A program made the translations under genes and the position numbers. 64,000 nt of DNA from Adenanthera pavonina (taxonomy: Eukaryota > Streptophyta > Magnoliopsida > Fabales > Fabaceae): the NCBI GenBank assembly GCA_026686845.1, contig JAIVEN010000016.1, positions 5,473,501-5,537,500 on the forward strand. Reading direction: 5' to 3'. The notes beneath the pieces were generated by a model, which worked only from the letters and a program-made list of their open reading frames with translations, made no database searches and was not told the origin of the DNA. This document shows positions 1 to 12,154 of this stretch, in pieces. Numbering within the stretch: the first letter of the stretch is position 1; each line of letters starts with the position of its first letter.

Positions 1-3000
1 ACACAACTACACAAAACTCTAACAATTCTTAGGGTGAAATTAAAGGGATAGAAAGAATGAAATATTGCCATTTTCAAAAAACAAAATTGTAGCTTTTGAA
101 CGAGTGTAATATTGCACTCTGGTTCAATGAACTTGACTTTGAGGATACCACCGTTTCCAATGTTTCTCTAATACTAATACGCTCTCAACCATCTTCCATT
201 GTGATCTGACAAAATCTAGGCAAAAATCTGTAAAAGTTTTATCCGAGTTGATTTTAAATTTAGGCAAATATCGATATAGTGATGGGAATTAATGTCTATT
301 TACATGGAATTTTTCCGGTCAAATTGATGTACCAAACGTGACTTCAATATTCAAGAGATTATAGAAAATTGTATAGGAAGAGATTATAGAAACAGAAATT
401 GCACCAAATCACCCGAAAATTGTTCAAAAATTGCGTGGAGATTGCACCAAAATGATTTAAATAGAATTTTAGTCAAAATCACAGTAAACATGGACGACCT
501 AGAAACAATAATGAAGATGCTCATGCTTTTAAGTGTGGATTGTTTAACTAACTGGGAATTAAAACAAAGCAATTGAGAACTTACTTGCTGAAAGAGTACT
601 AAACATGTCACAATGGACAAATTGTTACTCTTTTTAGTTCATAATATAGGTCATTTTTAACTACCGCATGTATTTAAAAAAAAAAGAGTTTGATAATTAA
701 ATTTGTCAAGAATTTTCAATATTTTTCATCGTTTACTCTTATTAATTACATTATTTTTCATACTTCTCAAATATTTATTTCTCACCAATTAATTATACAC
801 TAAGGGTATGAATGGAAAAAAATAATTAATGCACCAGACAGTCCAACAAATTATCTTATATTTGAGACCAAGTATTACTTTAAAAGATGCCATATATTTA
901 GCATTGAACGAAGTAATTCATATGAGTTATATGTTTTTTTAGTAATCCATCTAGTTTTTAATATAAAATCCTTTTAACCGAATCATGCGGACTAATAATA
1001 AGAATTAAAATTAGTTAATTATCTAAATTTTTTTGAAAATCATAATATTTTTCTAAAACTGTCATTATTTAATCTCTTTTTCTCTCTCTTGGGAATATAT
1101 TAAATAGATGTATTTTTTTAAAAATATATAATAAATACGACCTTATATATTGTAAATGAATCTATATTTAGGATCAGGATGAAATGCCTCACAAGCAAGT
1201 ATAATTATTTGATGTTGAATATTACAGTGTTATATTATATTTAAACATTATCAGAATTTTCACTTACAAGGGTGGATCTCGAAATTTACTTGGCAAGTCT
1301 TGCATTTCTTATCAATCAACAGAAACTGATACCCAATAGGTGTCGGTGATATGAATCGAATTTTAGTTTTATATAGTATAGTCAATTTTAAAAACTATAG
1401 CCCAATCGATCATGGACCATATTTAATTTAAAAGAAAAACGATCCGTTGAACGACTGCCATTTGTAACTAACCGTAGATCCTTAGCCAAGGATGTGTTCA
1501 GCACTTAAGTCAGCGCCCGCACTAACTAGCTTACGTTGAGTTCGAAGTCCAAATTCATTAAATTAATCGGGTAAAGTTTATTCTTATTATTTTTTTAATA
1601 TATTATATACTGTTATTTTTATTATAAAAATTTTTAAACTGTTTTTTGTTTAAAAAGTTTTTACATTACATGAAAGAAAAAATGATAAAAATATATGTGA
1701 ATGAACCTTATTGGACTCTATTAACAGTATTGGTTTAAAAAAAGAACTATCTACAGTTTATCCTTCTCTTATGTATAAAGATTTTTTTCTAATAAAATAT
1801 GAGAAGATCTAAATTATTAATTCCTGATTTGTTCACGCATATACTAACAGTTATAACAGAAAGACTAAAAAACAGAAACTCCATGGGATGTCGCACAAGC
1901 CCTCGAGTCCGTCCATGGGATTAAAACGCAAAAGCTTCTTGGTCTACGGCGAATGAAACCCAGCCTAAGTGCCTCATTACCTTGGCACACCATCATTAAG
2001 AAAGCATCTATTTAATGCCTTTATTAAAAAAATAATAACACACTTTAACATAGGCTTGTGTGCTACATTCCATGAACCACAAGATTGGCATACTTTTCGG
2101 AGCAACTCCAATATTTTGTCTTAGAACAGAACAGTTCATCTTTGAACGACACGTTTCAACCTAGGTCCCGATCGACCTTTAATTTACATATCCCTATTGA
2201 CACGCAAGCAACGACATAATTAACCCTTTGATCTCCTTTGTTTATATTATAATTATACTCGTCAAAATGTCATGATTTACGCTTTGTTTATATATATATA
2301 TATATATAATTAGGGGCAAGACCTTTTATATTAATTCTATTGTTTTTCTTTGGTGGGGTTCTCTACTTGTACCTCAACTCATGTCTCTAATGCTTAGGCT
2401 CATGCTAATAACGTGTCTAGCACAAAGAAAGATCAGCTTTTAGTGGAACAAATTAAAAGGCACCACCTCCACAACAAAATAGAATTCGATGAGCAACGCA
2501 GCAAAAGAACAACATATAGTGTCCGCGAAAACGATATACAAAGAGAATGAAAATTAAAAGGCAAAAGGGATTTTCAATAAACAATGCTAAAGGTTATATT
2601 AAAGTAGGCGAATAATAGTGAGCTAATGAGAAAGCTTCAAAATTGCCAAGATTAACCGAGGAATCATATCATCGCGCAATATTGAAATGTACAACTCAGC
2701 TCACTGTCATGTGAGGCTGCATTATTTTGAGAAATGGACGGCCTAGATCAAACAAGTGAACAACCATCATCATTACGTAAAATAATAAAGAATTTTACAC
2801 GTTTCCTCATGAATTTGTTTGGGGTTTAAATTTCAATCTTGACCATACTCCCTTCATTGTCCTCAAGTCTAAGAAATTTCTGGTTGAGAGCAATTTTCGA
2901 TTTGTATTTGCAATTCTGGCTTTTCTCTGATGCGCTTTGTTCTTAATTAATTATATGCATGTATGGGGGAAGCCAATCAGGTTTAGGTACAAGAGGGAGA

Positions 3001-3355
3001 CGTTGGTCAATCACATTCTATGAGCCATCAGATCTTAAGTGGGTCCCGCCACTCTGGTCATTGGCCCACTAACTCACTCCTCCTCACCTTCAACGCCCGC
3101 CACGTAATCTTCTTTTAGGTCTGCCACCTGTCTATAACCTATTTATAAAGTATTTCTCATTTAATTTATTAATCAAATCATGTGTTATATCAAAATATTA
3201 GCATTATGTATTTATTATTTTAAAAAACATAATAAAAAAATATAAAAAAACAGCTCATTATCGTCATCCCTCAACATCCCACTCCCATCTTAACTACTGC
3301 ATAAATTCCCGCTTCCTGCAACTCCGGTTCCTCCTCACTTCATTGCAACTCCAAA
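1..3355. other. Intergenic region upstream of the WD40 gene
   Basis: I find no convincing gene here. The DNA is AT-rich with scattered stops in all frames; the one open frame near the left edge (384-620, minus) resembles nothing I recognise. It holds one member of a MITE-like repeat pair (about 938-1185) and a (TA)n run near 2289-2308. The last 100 bases before the WD40 start are pyrimidine-rich, as expected for a plant 5' leader. Confidence 0.6.
938..1185 (+). repeat. MITE-like repeat, copy 1
   Basis: This stretch of about 250 bp is clearly related, by eye, to 29672-29920 in the same orientation. Shared landmarks are a 'taaccgaatcatgcggac'-like block, a block of cytosines and thymines ('aatctctttttctctct'), then 'atattaaatagatgta' and a stretch reading 'aggatcaggat'. 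It has no coding capacity and looks like a non-autonomous DNA element. Terminal repeats were not defined. Confidence 0.55.
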
Positions 3356-4465
3356 ATGAACGTCACAGACAACAGAGAGTCCTATAGAATCAGCACCACC
3401 ACTGTTCAAAACAAGCCATGTCTGCTTTCTCACGAATCCCTCTTTAACTACCACTGTGTTACCTCGCTCAAAACCCTAACGCCTCACATCACCTGTCTTG
3501 CGGTCCACCGTAACCTTCTCTACGCCGCTTCTCTTAATATAATCAGCGTCTTCCATGTTTCTAACTACACTCACGTAGACGCATTCAACGACAACCCCGC
3601 CTCAGGGTTCGTCAAGTCCATTGCATTCAGTGATTCCAAGATCTTCACCGCTCATCAGGACTGTAAGATTCGCGTGTGGTTCATCACTCCCTCCAAACGA
3701 CACCGTCTCCTCTTCACCCTTCCCACCGTCAAGGATCGCTTGCTTCGTTCCATGCTACCCAAAAACTACGTCCACGTTCGCCGACACAAGAGGAGCCTAT
3801 GGATTCAACATTGCGATACGGTGTCGGGTTTGGCCGTGAACGAGGGGCTAATGTACTCGGTTTCTTGGGATAAGAGCTTTAAGGTTTGGGACGTGTCCGA
3901 TTACCGGTGCATGGAGTCCGTGAAGGCACACGAAGACGCCATAAACGCCGTTGCTGTTTCAGGGAACGGAACGGTGTACACGGCTTCGGCGGATGGGAGT
4001 ATTAGGGTTTGGGAGAGCGATGAGAAGGTGAAAAAGTATAGATTGGTCAACAATCTAGAGAAGCAGAAATCAACGGTGAATGCGCTGGTGTTGAACAGTA
4101 AAGGGACGGTGCTGTTTGCGGGTGGTTGCGATAGTAGGATTTCGGTGTGGGAGAGGAGGAAGGGGGCAAACGACGTCGTGTTGGTGGAAACGCTGCTGGG
4201 TCACAGTGGGGCGATTCTTTGTTTGATCAACGTGGAGGATTGGATAGCGAGTGGATCAGCAGATCAGACGGTGAGGATTTGGGGAAAGGAAAAAAGGAGT
4301 GGCTATACATATACTTGCAAAGCAGTGTTAGAAGGTCACGAAAAACCCATCAAGTCATTGGTGGCATTTTCAGGTGGTGATGATGGCGCAAACGGCGTCA
4401 TCACACTCTTCAGCGGAAGCCTCGATGGGGAAATTAAAGTGTGGGAGGTATTTGGTTTGAATTAA
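3356..4465 (+). CDS. JGB: WD40 beta-propeller protein, JINGUBANG-like
   Basis: Single-exon gene for a 369-residue WD40 protein. The N-terminal ~40 residues lack repeats. About seven WD repeats follow, with classic endings visible: KIRVWF near residue 105, FKVWDV near 178, IRVWES near 221, ISVWER near 266, VRIWGK near 311 and IKVWEV at the very C-terminus, which suggests a closed seven-blade propeller. The pattern and the intronless structure match the plant JINGUBANG group (Arabidopsis At2g26490 and relatives). In Arabidopsis pollen the founder member represses premature germination by binding a TCP-type partner; whether this copy does so is inference. A Met start directly follows a pyrimidine-rich leader and no earlier in-frame ATG was seen. 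Overlapping short frames on the same strand are shadows. No upstream partner gene is visible. Confidence 0.88.
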   Translation: MNVTDNRESYRISTTTVQNKPCLLSHESLFNYHCVTSLKTLTPHITCLAVHRNLLYAASLNIISVFHVSNYTHVDAFNDNPASGFVKSIAFSDSKIFTAHQDCKIRVWFITPSKRHRLLFTLPTVKDRLLRSMLPKNYVHVRRHKRSLWIQHCDTVSGLAVNEGLMYSVSWDKSFKVWDVSDYRCMESVKAHEDAINAVAVSGNGTVYTASADGSIRVWESDEKVKKYRLVNNLEKQKSTVNALVLNSKGTVLFAGGCDSRISVWERRKGANDVVLVETLLGHSGAILCLINVEDWIASGSADQTVRIWGKEKRSGYTYTCKAVLEGHEKPIKSLVAFSGGDDGANGVITLFSGSLDGEIKVWEVFGLN

Positions 4466-7077
4466 TCTACCTTCAAATAGCAAGCCCTCTTTAATCTGAA
4501 CGTGGTCTGGTCCTATACAATATACCAATGAATTAAAGCTATAGTCTGGTAATTAGCATGATGAAGTCTATACTAATAATGTCATAAGTTGATGTATATA
4601 GGAGATTAATTAATTGCAGATCATATACTTCTCCTTTTGTGGCAGACAGTACGAAAATTTGGATGATTGAAGCTTTCTAAATATATGTTTCCTGATCACC
4701 CTGGCAACTTAATTGGGTATGCATGTGATTTCCTAGAATTTGCTTTGGTCATGCATGAGTGCTGTGTCTTTCTTTTTTTCTTTTTTTGCAAAAAAAAAAA
4801 AATGTCTCGCGTCTTCCTGCTGTTTCCTGCCAAGAAATTACGCGAATTTATCACGCATATATAATTGAGCGTTCGATCACCTATATCAATCTAAAGTCCA
4901 AAAATTTCTGTCATATACCCATATTCTTCAAAATCTAATTATTTTGCGAGTGAATTGAAAGAAAAAAAGTGTAACTAATGCAGAACGAGTGATACGGATG
5001 GAAATCTCAAAATTCTAGAGTTATACATGGGATTAAGTTACTCATAAATCTGTGATGAGTATTGTATGAAAAAAAAATCTGTGATAAGTAACTGAATTCA
5101 AAGAGAAATAAATATTCTTCAAAAAACTTAATTATCAAGAAAATGACAATTTTTTTTAGATCTTTGATCTCGTATGAAAAATTTTGAGCTTAATAAACAC
5201 ATGCACACACACATATAGACATCCCTTGATCATTTATTGATCAAATGACTCTCTCAAATCCTAATTATAAATCCTAATTATAAGATACCTTCTAAAAATT
5301 TTTCATGGTTCTTAATATCCCTTCGTCCCAAAATGTAGGAAATACTTTCAAATATGTTTTGTTTTAAAATGTAAGAAATAAATGATTTTTGTTGAATAAA
5401 CTAATGTATTTTTTTAATTTTATCTTTAATTAAAGCAAACTTATTATTATAAGGAATGAGTTAAATGAGAGTTAAGTGAAAACATTAAACGAGGATATTT
5501 GTGGAAAAAAATTAGCTTTATAATATATTTGAGATATCTAACCATTTTTTTTATTCTGATGATTTAGTAATTTGTTTCTTATATTTTGAAACGGATGGAG
5601 CATAATTCATTTTACAAATTACAAAATGTATAAAGCATTTATGACATTTTTTATATGCCCTTCATAATTATACTATTCATTAACTCTCTTTTTTCAATGT
5701 TCTCATTGATGTTGAGAACAAAATCATTCTACCACACATGTACCACAAACCTCTTGCATTGGAAGTATGATTTTTGAATTTTTCTTTTCATGAGCAGATT
5801 AAGAGAGCCCCATACACCAATATTGAACAAATTGAGATATAGTTTAATGACTTTAATTAAGGGTAATTTTGAGATGTTATAATAAGTTTTTTTTTTAAAA
5901 AAGGCCATTATTTAGTTAAAAGTGTCTCAAAAATAAGACCAGAGGGAGTAGTATATTAACATGAAAATTTTTTCAATATAAGTTTTAAGAAACCTGTGCT
6001 TAGAGAACTAATTAAGAGCCACACATGGATAATCAACAATATTAAGAAACCTGCGCTTTCGGCATAAATAGGAGGCGTGGATTCATAATTGTGGCTGACA
6101 AGAAATATGTTGTGTTTCAAGTCTGTAAAGGAGACTATCACCAGTCACCACCCTGCATTTTCTTTCGTGCGAAAATTAACCAAAGCCGTCCAAAAGTGGC
6201 ATGTAACGTGAAGAACAAATCAATTAATTAGCTACAAGTATCAAATATGATATGTGTGAGTAATGAATAATAGGCTGAACTGGCAATTGACAACCAATAT
6301 CAATACAAATTCCACTTTTATAATTTGTTTTTAAAATTTCTCAAACGTAAAATGTGGCATGTGGAAGGAACTTATCCATAAATCCCAAATTCTACTTTCA
6401 GTTGTTATATATATTGGCAAAATCATCGTTACATTTAATGCTATCTCTAATGTTAAATGTAAAAGATAAATAAGAGTTTTATTGCTGAAAAATTTAGTAA
6501 TGTATATTTAAGAGGGTTAACTACCATTCTTAGTTTATATGAATTAATCATTTGTTGCTTATATTTGAGATTAGAGAAGGTATTACTTTTTTTTTGTCAA
6601 ATATAAACTATAATATAATTAAATAAAAATACATCTTAAAAGTTAAGACTGATTGAATGAATTAATTATAGGATCCAACTCATTGAAAGATATATTTGGA
6701 ATGTATCTGCATAGTTTTAACTTTTGTCTGAATGCTAGATAGAAACTAAAAGTTGAAAAAGTTTGATATATATATGTATATAAAGTTAAGGGGTATAAAT
6801 GAAAGTGAGAAGGGAAAAAAGTCTCATTACTATGACATGATAAAAAGAGACTTGAGTCCCATAGCTTTTTTTACTCCAATTACTTTTCTTTCTTTTCTAA
6901 AATAAAAAGAGGGAAAAACTCTTAATACGGATTCTTAGTACTTACATCTTAGTTCAAACCTTTAAAATATTGTTATTCTTTTCATTTAGTTCTTCAATCT
7001 TCACGATAAAATTTCACATTTTAATTTTTGAAAAATCGCTATCTCCTCAATATCCCACCACAAAAGGTTTGCCCGCT
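4466..7077. other. Intergenic region with MITE debris
   Basis: No gene supported. It contains a Stowaway-like element at 5318-5601. The right end of what may be a second element lies near 5940-5953, where the sequence ends in 'gaccagagggagta', but its left end could not be placed. The remainder is AT-rich with homopolymer runs. Confidence 0.6.
5318..5601. mobile_element. Stowaway-like MITE
   Basis: The left end reads 'cccttcgtcccaaaatgta' and the right end, reverse-complemented, reads 'ctccatccgtttcaaaata', giving an imperfect terminal inverted repeat of about 25 bp. TA dinucleotides flank it. The length of about 280 bp, the 'CTCCCTCCGT'-type terminus and the absence of coding sequence fit a Tc1/mariner-derived Stowaway MITE. 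Confidence 0.65.
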
Positions 7078-7149
7078 TGCCCCCATGCAGGAACGAACTA
7101 CAGACCTTCAGTTTACAAGACTGACGCTCAACCACTGAGCTATAGGGGC
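7078..7149 (-). tRNA. tRNA-Thr (anticodon UGU), possibly degenerate
   Basis: A 72-nt cloverleaf can be folded by hand: acceptor stem 7 bp (GCCCCTA with TGGGGGC, one G-U pair), D-arm GCTC/GAGC with a GG-containing loop, anticodon stem TCAGT/ACTGA with loop CTTGTAA (anticodon TGT), variable loop of 5, T-stem TGTAG/CTGCA with one G-U pair, and discriminator A. There is no intron and CCA is not encoded. A T-run at 7062-7065 lies 12 nt past the 3' end and fits a Pol III terminator. A TATA-like block at 7170-7177 and CAA just upstream of the first base match plant tRNA promoters. One oddity: the T-loop is TTCGTTC, so position 58 (7093 here) is T where A is almost invariant. Confidence 0.82.
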
Positions 7150-8547
7150 TTGATGTTCCTTGAATTTGAATATATAAAGGAATTTTAAATTGGGGAAACA
7201 GCGATCTGATTCAGAACATTAAAATATTAAATCATTCTATTTAATGAAAATGCAGTGTAGCTCGGTTGCGGGAACTTCTGCGAGTATTTATTGACGGAAA
7301 CACATATATAAATGTGGTTTGAGGGAAACATTTGGATTGATGAAAGTGGAAGAGTCTGTTCAACATACTGCTGCTACTGCAGTTGCAGAAATATAGAGGG
7401 TAGCGCTTATAGATTTCTTAATTAGCCTCTTATAGAGATACTTGTATATTAATTTTGCTTTTCTTCCTTGACTTCTTTTGGTGATACCAGCATTAGAACA
7501 TGGAATCACAAGGTGAAGCCTTCCAAAGCTTCCCCCACCATGAGAACCAAAGTTGCTGGTTTTAATTCAGCTTCTACTCCTTGTTACTGGGACTCCAACG
7601 TACCGTCTTATTGAGCTTACCATGAAGACCAAATTTGTCAGTATATTAATTTTGCTTTTTCCCATTGCTTAAACAATATAGTAGAATGCTAATTCTTATT
7701 TAATTGGTTCGCACCCGTGGAGCTAAATAGATTGATACAATTAATGAGTTAACATATGAAAGTGGAAGACAGTGGGTTTGGAGAATGTGGAAGACTAACG
7801 ATCTGTTCAAATTTGTCAATTGATGAGTGTTATCTCTCTCTGGTATCTTTGTCCTTTTGCCAGCTTTTCTTCTTTCTTCATTTTCCAAATTGAACACTTT
7901 TCTTTTATTTCCCCAATAATAACACATCCTAAACATTTTACTCCCTTGACTCAGTTCAAGCCATGGCCATGCGCTCACTCAAAGTCAAAGCTAAGGAGTC
8001 ATTGAGTCTATTAGCACAAGACCCCCTTGACTCTCTTTTTCCCGCTATGTTCTGAACTCTTTGCTTCGTTATGTTCTCTTTGAACTCTTGATGTACATAT
8101 TTTGTTTGGCTTGAATACATTCCCTTCTCCCAAAAAAAAAAAAGTACCACGCTTTTAAGAACTCGTGATCCATGACATCCCCTTTGGCTTCACCCTATGA
8201 ATTACTTGTAGTATTAGCACACACGAAATCACTTATCTTTAAGAATAACAGTGTCCGGACCCGATGAATAGAAAAGCCGGCCGGACAAAGTTTATGTGGA
8301 ACGCCTGAATATAATTTTTTTCAAGATCAATAGCCAACCACTTGGCAAACTAATAATCTTGTATTTGATCATTAGAATTTAAACATAGACCTATGTTACT
8401 ATATTTAATTTCAAAAACTATAATTCATGTTCCTTTTACATATGAACCACCAACTACTTAACGTTCACATACTTGATCACATACACTGAACATGAACATC
8501 AGACATGTTACATCTCATTATCTTGATATGCTTACCATACACACCAA
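7150..8547. other. Intergenic region, possible retroelement tail
   Basis: No gene is supported. The block from about 7840 to the A-run at 8132-8143 resembles the 3' end of a LINE or processed insertion on the plus strand (gene-like text, then 'ttcccttctccc', then poly-A), but I could not match a reverse transcriptase or RNase H motif, so it is not called as an element. About 8310-8420 is related to the 3' flank of the second SOBIR1 copy near 25225-25310. Confidence 0.5.
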
Positions 8548-10455
8548 TCAATGTTTAATTTGGGATAGCATGCATCTGATATCCTTGCTGTCTGGCCTCT
8601 CCTTTGGATCATCCAGAGTGCAAAAGCAAGCAATCTTTAGAACTAGAAGCATTTGCTCGTCATATCCATTGCCCATGAGTTTAGGATCAATTGCTTGCGT
8701 AGGATTTTCTGAAGTCATCACATTTCTCATCCACTTGACCAAACTCATCTCGTCTGTGTGCTGGAAGAACTCATCAGATGGAAGCTTCCCCATCACCAAG
8801 ACGCCGAGTACAACCCCAAAGCTGTATATGTCACACTTATCAGTGAACTTCAATGTTTGGTGATATTCTGGTGCTATGTAGCCCACAGTTCCAGCCAAAG
8901 CTGAAGTTGTGATGTGTGTGCGAGCATCCGGCATTGCTTTTGCAAGCCCAAAATCTGCAATGCGAGCTTCCATATCATCATCAAGGAGAATGTTTGCTGG
9001 CTTGAGATCTCTATGAATTATACGTGGACTATGATGCATGTGAAGATATTCAAGGCCAGCTGCTATTCCATGTGCAATCTTGTGGCGTACCACCCAATCC
9101 AACTCTCTTATACCCTCTCGAACTTGATTAAGCACATCTTGTAAGCTTCCATTCTTCATGTATTCATACACAAGGTAGTGACAATCAGGTCTAGACACAT
9201 GGGCTAGCAAAGGTAGAAGGTTTCGATGTCGAATTTGGCCCACTACATTGATCTCCGATCGAATTTGACGCATTTTTTTGTGCAGAAGCTTACTATCTTC
9301 TTCAGCCAGTTCCGCTGCATCCTTTGAAGGTTGAATGACCTTCTTTATAGCAATGATTTTGCCACCTGGTAATTCAGCCTTGTAAACTTCTCCGCATCCA
9401 CCTCTTCCAATGATTTCTAATGAACTCAGTCCATCTTCACTCTCCAAGAAAGCTAAGTCCTCCGCTTTTTTAATCATTGGACTAAAAATTGCAGGGCCTG
9501 CACTCATCCCTCCTCCTTTAATCACAGCTACGGCTAACTTGAACAGCAAAGAAAATATGAGTCCAGATATGCTCCCAGCCAGTGCTCCTGCTATGAACCC
9601 AAGAATCCACCCACCTAGTTTCCTCTTGTTTGACATTTTGTGATGTTGTGCTGTTGTAGGAGGAGGTGCAGGAGCATCAGCAATTGAAGTAGAATTCCCA
9701 CTGGATTTTGTAGCATGTGGAGAAGTTCCGTTACTTGTTGTATTTGATTTCTCGGCAAGGATGTGCCTTTTGGGGACATTTGATGTTGACCGTCCAAATC
9801 TCTTCACCAACGGCCCAGGAACTTCTAGGAAACGATTCCCAGAAAAGTTGAAGTGTTGAAGATTGCGAAATGAACGTATGGACACTGGAATTCTGCCAGT
9901 GAAGAGATTGTCTGCCACGGAGAGTCTTTCCAGGTTGGGGAAATACTTCAAGAAATTCAAATTCCCAGAGAATTTGTTTGCGGAGATGTCAAGGATTCGG
10001 AGGCGAATGAGGGAGGACAATTCAGATGGGACTTCGCCGGAGAAGTGATTGTTCCCAAGGTCAAGAATTTCTAGCTTTCGGCAGTCAACTATCTGAGTTG
10101 GAATTTGGTTAACAAGTTGGTTGTTTGAAAGAGAAAGCTCTTTGAGCTGAGAGAGATGCCCAATTTCTGGGGACAAAACCCCATTAAGCTTCTTAGACTC
10201 GAAGATGATTCTAGTGATTCTGAGAGCATAGCTCTCATTGTTGGAGAGCCTTCTCTCACAAAACACACCGTCGGTGTTACATGGGTGACTAGTGGATGAT
10301 TGGAGTTGACCTTTGACACCTAACTCTCTCTGAAAAGTCAAGAAAGCTTTGAGGTCTGAAGGATCAATATCTATTTTGGCATGAATGCTCAAGATGAGGA
10401 AGAAGGATGAAAAGAGAAAAAGGGGATATTTCGTAGGAAAGATAGCCATTAGCAA
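8548..10455 (-). CDS. SOBIR1: LRR receptor-like kinase SOBIR1, copy 1
   Basis: Intronless, 635 aa. Order: signal peptide (about 1-27), LRR N-cap with two Cys, about five LRRs (residues 85-215), a Ser/Thr/Pro-rich juxtamembrane stretch with N-glycosylation sites (230-270), a transmembrane helix (about 281-312) with glycines at 282, 286, 290, 294 and 298 forming a long GxxxG series, and a kinase domain (about 345-632). Kinase landmarks are the GRGGCGEVY loop (350-358), catalytic Lys371 in AIKK, HRD with Asp483 and DFG at 501-503, so it should be active. SOBIR1 is the adaptor kinase that constitutively binds LRR receptor-like proteins and recruits BAK1 in pattern immunity; GxxxG-mediated pairing is an established SOBIR1 feature. 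Met1 and Met3 are both possible starts. The paralogue lies at 25442-27355 and the proximal promoter regions are recognisably related. Confidence 0.93.
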   Translation of the reverse strand: MLMAIFPTKYPLFLFSSFFLILSIHAKIDIDPSDLKAFLTFQRELGVKGQLQSSTSHPCNTDGVFCERRLSNNESYALRITRIIFESKKLNGVLSPEIGHLSQLKELSLSNNQLVNQIPTQIVDCRKLEILDLGNNHFSGEVPSELSSLIRLRILDISANKFSGNLNFLKYFPNLERLSVADNLFTGRIPVSIRSFRNLQHFNFSGNRFLEVPGPLVKRFGRSTSNVPKRHILAEKSNTTSNGTSPHATKSSGNSTSIADAPAPPPTTAQHHKMSNKRKLGGWILGFIAGALAGSISGLIFSLLFKLAVAVIKGGGMSAGPAIFSPMIKKAEDLAFLESEDGLSSLEIIGRGGCGEVYKAELPGGKIIAIKKVIQPSKDAAELAEEDSKLLHKKMRQIRSEINVVGQIRHRNLLPLLAHVSRPDCHYLVYEYMKNGSLQDVLNQVREGIRELDWVVRHKIAHGIAAGLEYLHMHHSPRIIHRDLKPANILLDDDMEARIADFGLAKAMPDARTHITTSALAGTVGYIAPEYHQTLKFTDKCDIYSFGVVLGVLVMGKLPSDEFFQHTDEMSLVKWMRNVMTSENPTQAIDPKLMGNGYDEQMLLVLKIACFCTLDDPKERPDSKDIRCMLSQIKH

Positions 10456-12154
10456 AGCAAGGTGAATGCGAAAGAGAGAGATTGAGAGGAGGAGAGGTGG
10501 GGGCCGGATAGGAGTTTGCTCGTTTTGATTATTCTTATAGCAACTAATTAAGCGTATGGTATACGTTGCAATAGTGGGGTCCTATGCTTGAATTTTCTTC
10601 CACTTTCATAAACCGAGTGAACTAGTCAATTTAAACGGTTATTAGTGCCCGTCACTATTTTCTTCTTAATTCATCATAGTTCAATTCCAAGGGTCCAAAA
10701 AAAAATTAAAGAAATCTGGTAGGTCCTACTAGTTGTTTTATAACTGAATCTATCCTATAAAATTTAACCCTAGGAGTCACTGCATCCGACCAGATCATTT
10801 TTATATATACAACCAATCACAAAACACACTGACCAATAACCAGAACCAACTTAGAAGTTAATGCTGATCTTTTCCCCCCTGCTTATCAAGTTCATCAATC
10901 AAGTTCTTGAGTTTCTTGAAAAGTGTAGAGACTAATCTGAGCAATGACCTTTAACTTATAATTATACGTTCTAAGGTTGAGATTAATTCAATCGTTAAAA
11001 CAAAAATGAATAAAGAGTTTATTTGAAAGTTAAAAATCCATTGTATTTGCGATCTAAAAAAAATCCATTGTATTCGGATCATTTGATTGATAAGCTACAA
11101 TCAATATTGATTAAAGTAGAAGTTTTAAATCCACGTTGTCATGCTTTTTTCCAATGCAAGAAAAAAAGCACATATCAAAGTGTGTTTGTAGTTTATTGGA
11201 TATTAGTTATTGTTTAAATACAAGTTATTTCTTCTATTCTATATTATATATAAGATAATAAATAAAATTTTTTTGGTCACATTATAAAGAAACATTATTT
11301 TATTTACCAATTTGGTCTTTCATTAATATAATATCTAGTATTATAAATTATGTTGATCAATGATATTTAATAGAGATAAAATATGAATTTTTTTAGAAAC
11401 TTAAAAATGTTATACATTTTTCTAATATGCATGAAATTCCACTTATTGCTTTATAAGATGAGACAGAAAGAATATGTGTAATTTAGAAATTAGAATCCCT
11501 TATGCAATAACAAGGTGTTAGGTGTTTTAGGTTATTCAATAATTTTCTCTTCTTTCTTCTAAACGTGTTTTGGCAAGACACTCAAACCATAACTTATTAC
11601 AGAATAAAAAGTAAGAATGCCCTCTCAAGCATTGAATAGTATCGCTAAATCTATCACAAAAACTTCAATATTGCAGTTGCATTTTGCAAGTCGGCCCCAA
11701 ACACTTAAATATTAACACTCAATCAAACTATTGAAAGGCATAGTATGTCAATGATGCAGCAGAAATTATTAAAAAAATGTTTATGACTTTCAATTTTTAC
11801 AGGTTAAATATAATATGAGTTTATTATTATTAGAAATGATTGTTTGATATTTTTGTTGTAACATCATTTTTTACTTTCAACCTATTAGTTTATTTTTGTT
11901 ATGAAATTTTATAAAAAATTTCCATGTTTATCTTATTAACATATACTTAATGTAAATTATGATAAACTATTTTTAAAATTAACAAAATTATTTAGCGAAT
12001 GCGTTTTTTGCTTTTATAATTTGCATCATATAACAAACAAATGTCTAATTCCAATATGTGCAAATAAGTATGTTCAAGAGAGTGTTAATTTTGATTAGAT
12101 TTGTATGAACGTTAATAAAATACTTAAGTAAAAGATTTATCTTTCCGATGATAC

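Noticed and set aside
7840..8143. Possible LINE or processed insertion ending in poly-A
   Set aside because: No reverse transcriptase, zf-RVT or RNase H motif could be read and no target duplication was found.
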